From assembly GCA_947631145.1 (NCBI GenBank), contig CANRKF010000014.1, positions 1 through 36,838 on the forward strand: a stretch of DNA of 36,838 nucleotides, in the 5' to 3' direction. Position 1 is the stretch's first letter. Each line of letters starts with the position of its first letter. The notes beneath the pieces are model-generated. The model saw nothing but the letters and a program-made list of their open reading frames with translations. It did no database searches and was not told where the DNA came from. Made by a program: the position numbers and the translations under genes. Below, one piece after another: positions 36,538 to 36,838 of the stretch. Source of the stretch: an uncultured Clostridia bacterium (lineage in GTDB: Bacteria; Bacillota; Clostridia; TANB77; CAG-508).

Positions 36538-36558
36538 ATTATTGAGGTGAAAAAAAAT

Positions 36559-36838
36559 ATGATTTATAGAGAACATTATATAAATCCAATTAGAGAATTT
36601 TATGATTCTGATTTAATAAAAATAATAACAGGAATTAGACGTTGTGGAAAATCTGTTATTTTAGAGCAAGTAAAAAATGAAATTAGCAAAAGAACTGATA
36701 ATATAATTAGTTTAAATTTTGAAGATAAAAAAATTTTATCTAATATTTCAAATGCAGAAAGTCTTATAGAATATGTTGAAAAAAATAGAAAATCTGATAA
36801 ATGTTATATTTTTCTTGATGAAGTTCAATTATTAGATG
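36559..36838 (+). CDS. AAA_14-type ATPase (DUF4143 family), cut by window edge
   Basis: The first 93 codons are visible. The start MIYREHYINPIREFYDSDLI is followed by Walker A in ITGIRRCGKS (about residues 25-34) and Walker B-like YIFLDEVQ (about 82-89). This is the N-terminus of the widespread archaeal/bacterial AAA_14 ATPase with a C-terminal DUF4143, often phase-variable or mobile, exact role unknown. The SD is GAGGTGA. It has the best promoter in the window, with operator-like repeats, suggesting tight repression. Confidence 0.88.
   Translation, partial: MIYREHYINPIREFYDSDLIKIITGIRRCGKSVILEQVKNEISKRTDNIISLNFEDKKILSNISNAESLIEYVEKNRKSDKCYIFLDEVQLLD

Noticed and set aside
1..36838. tRNA, rRNA or CRISPR elements
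   Set aside because: No cloverleaf-type or rRNA-like sequence and no regularly spaced short repeats with unique spacers were seen. The repeat arrays present have no spacers.

Overview
The window is AT-rich (native genes look roughly 30-35% G+C by eye) and reads as an uncultured, gut-type low-GC Firmicute, probably Clostridia. Supporting this are a WalRK-type two-component pair, a reverse rubrerythrin, a CwlD-type amidase, a small YvyF-like zinc-ribbon protein, a clostridial-style cyclic beta-glucan synthase and strong purine-rich Shine-Dalgarno sites. The standard code with TAA/TAG/TGA stops fits. No rRNA, tRNA or CRISPR array was seen.

Layout. 1-2000: sensor kinase (cut by the left edge) and its response regulator. 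2461-4284: rpsB-tsf with an attenuator-like hairpin between them. 4447-6920: reverse rubrerythrin and a large GT-C-like membrane protein. 7242-7502: small zinc-ribbon protein. 7638-9692: rnhB and pyrimidine-nucleoside phosphorylase. 9857-11260: pilin-like protein and a coiled-coil protein. 11563-12856: HtrA protease. 13336-17409: M23 peptidase and Ca2+ P-type ATPase. 17788-19317: MurE-like ligase. 19578-19913 and 25351-25605: two small genes of visibly higher G+C, apparently acquired. 20101-21042: winged-helix protein. 21335-23109: two pseudouridine synthases. 23472-25142: membrane protein. 25771-34469: one giant cyclic beta-glucan synthase gene. 34715-36298: an Rpn-like remnant and CwlD. The right edge cuts an AAA_14-type ATPase. 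The main functional theme is the cell envelope (WalRK, MurE-like, M23, CwlD, HtrA, glucan synthase).

The main discovery: five genes (htrA, rluB-like, rluD-like, the glucan synthase twice, cwlD) are each broken in frame by one extra base, and all six breaks have the same form. An in-frame CGG codon is followed by A, and skipping the C restores the frame with GGA (Gly) as the next codon. In several cases this Gly is a family-conserved residue. Scanning the roughly 10,000 native codons by eye, I found no other in-frame CGG. The tetranucleotide CGGA is common in other phases (GCG GAA, AAC GGA) and is harmless there. Only the two higher-GC genes use CGG as an ordinary codon. This points to genome-level +1 decoding at an unassigned CGG codon, either by out-of-frame GGA reading at a hungry CGG or by a Gly tRNA that reads the quadruplet CGGA. 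The six genes are therefore annotated as intact genes with recoding sites, not as pseudogenes.

Other structure includes three intergenic tandem-repeat arrays, each starting within 20-60 bases of a stop codon; a dispersed element of about 65 bases that supplies the ribosome-binding region of two unrelated genes; a probably leaderless M23 gene; and several palindromic promoter/operator regions.
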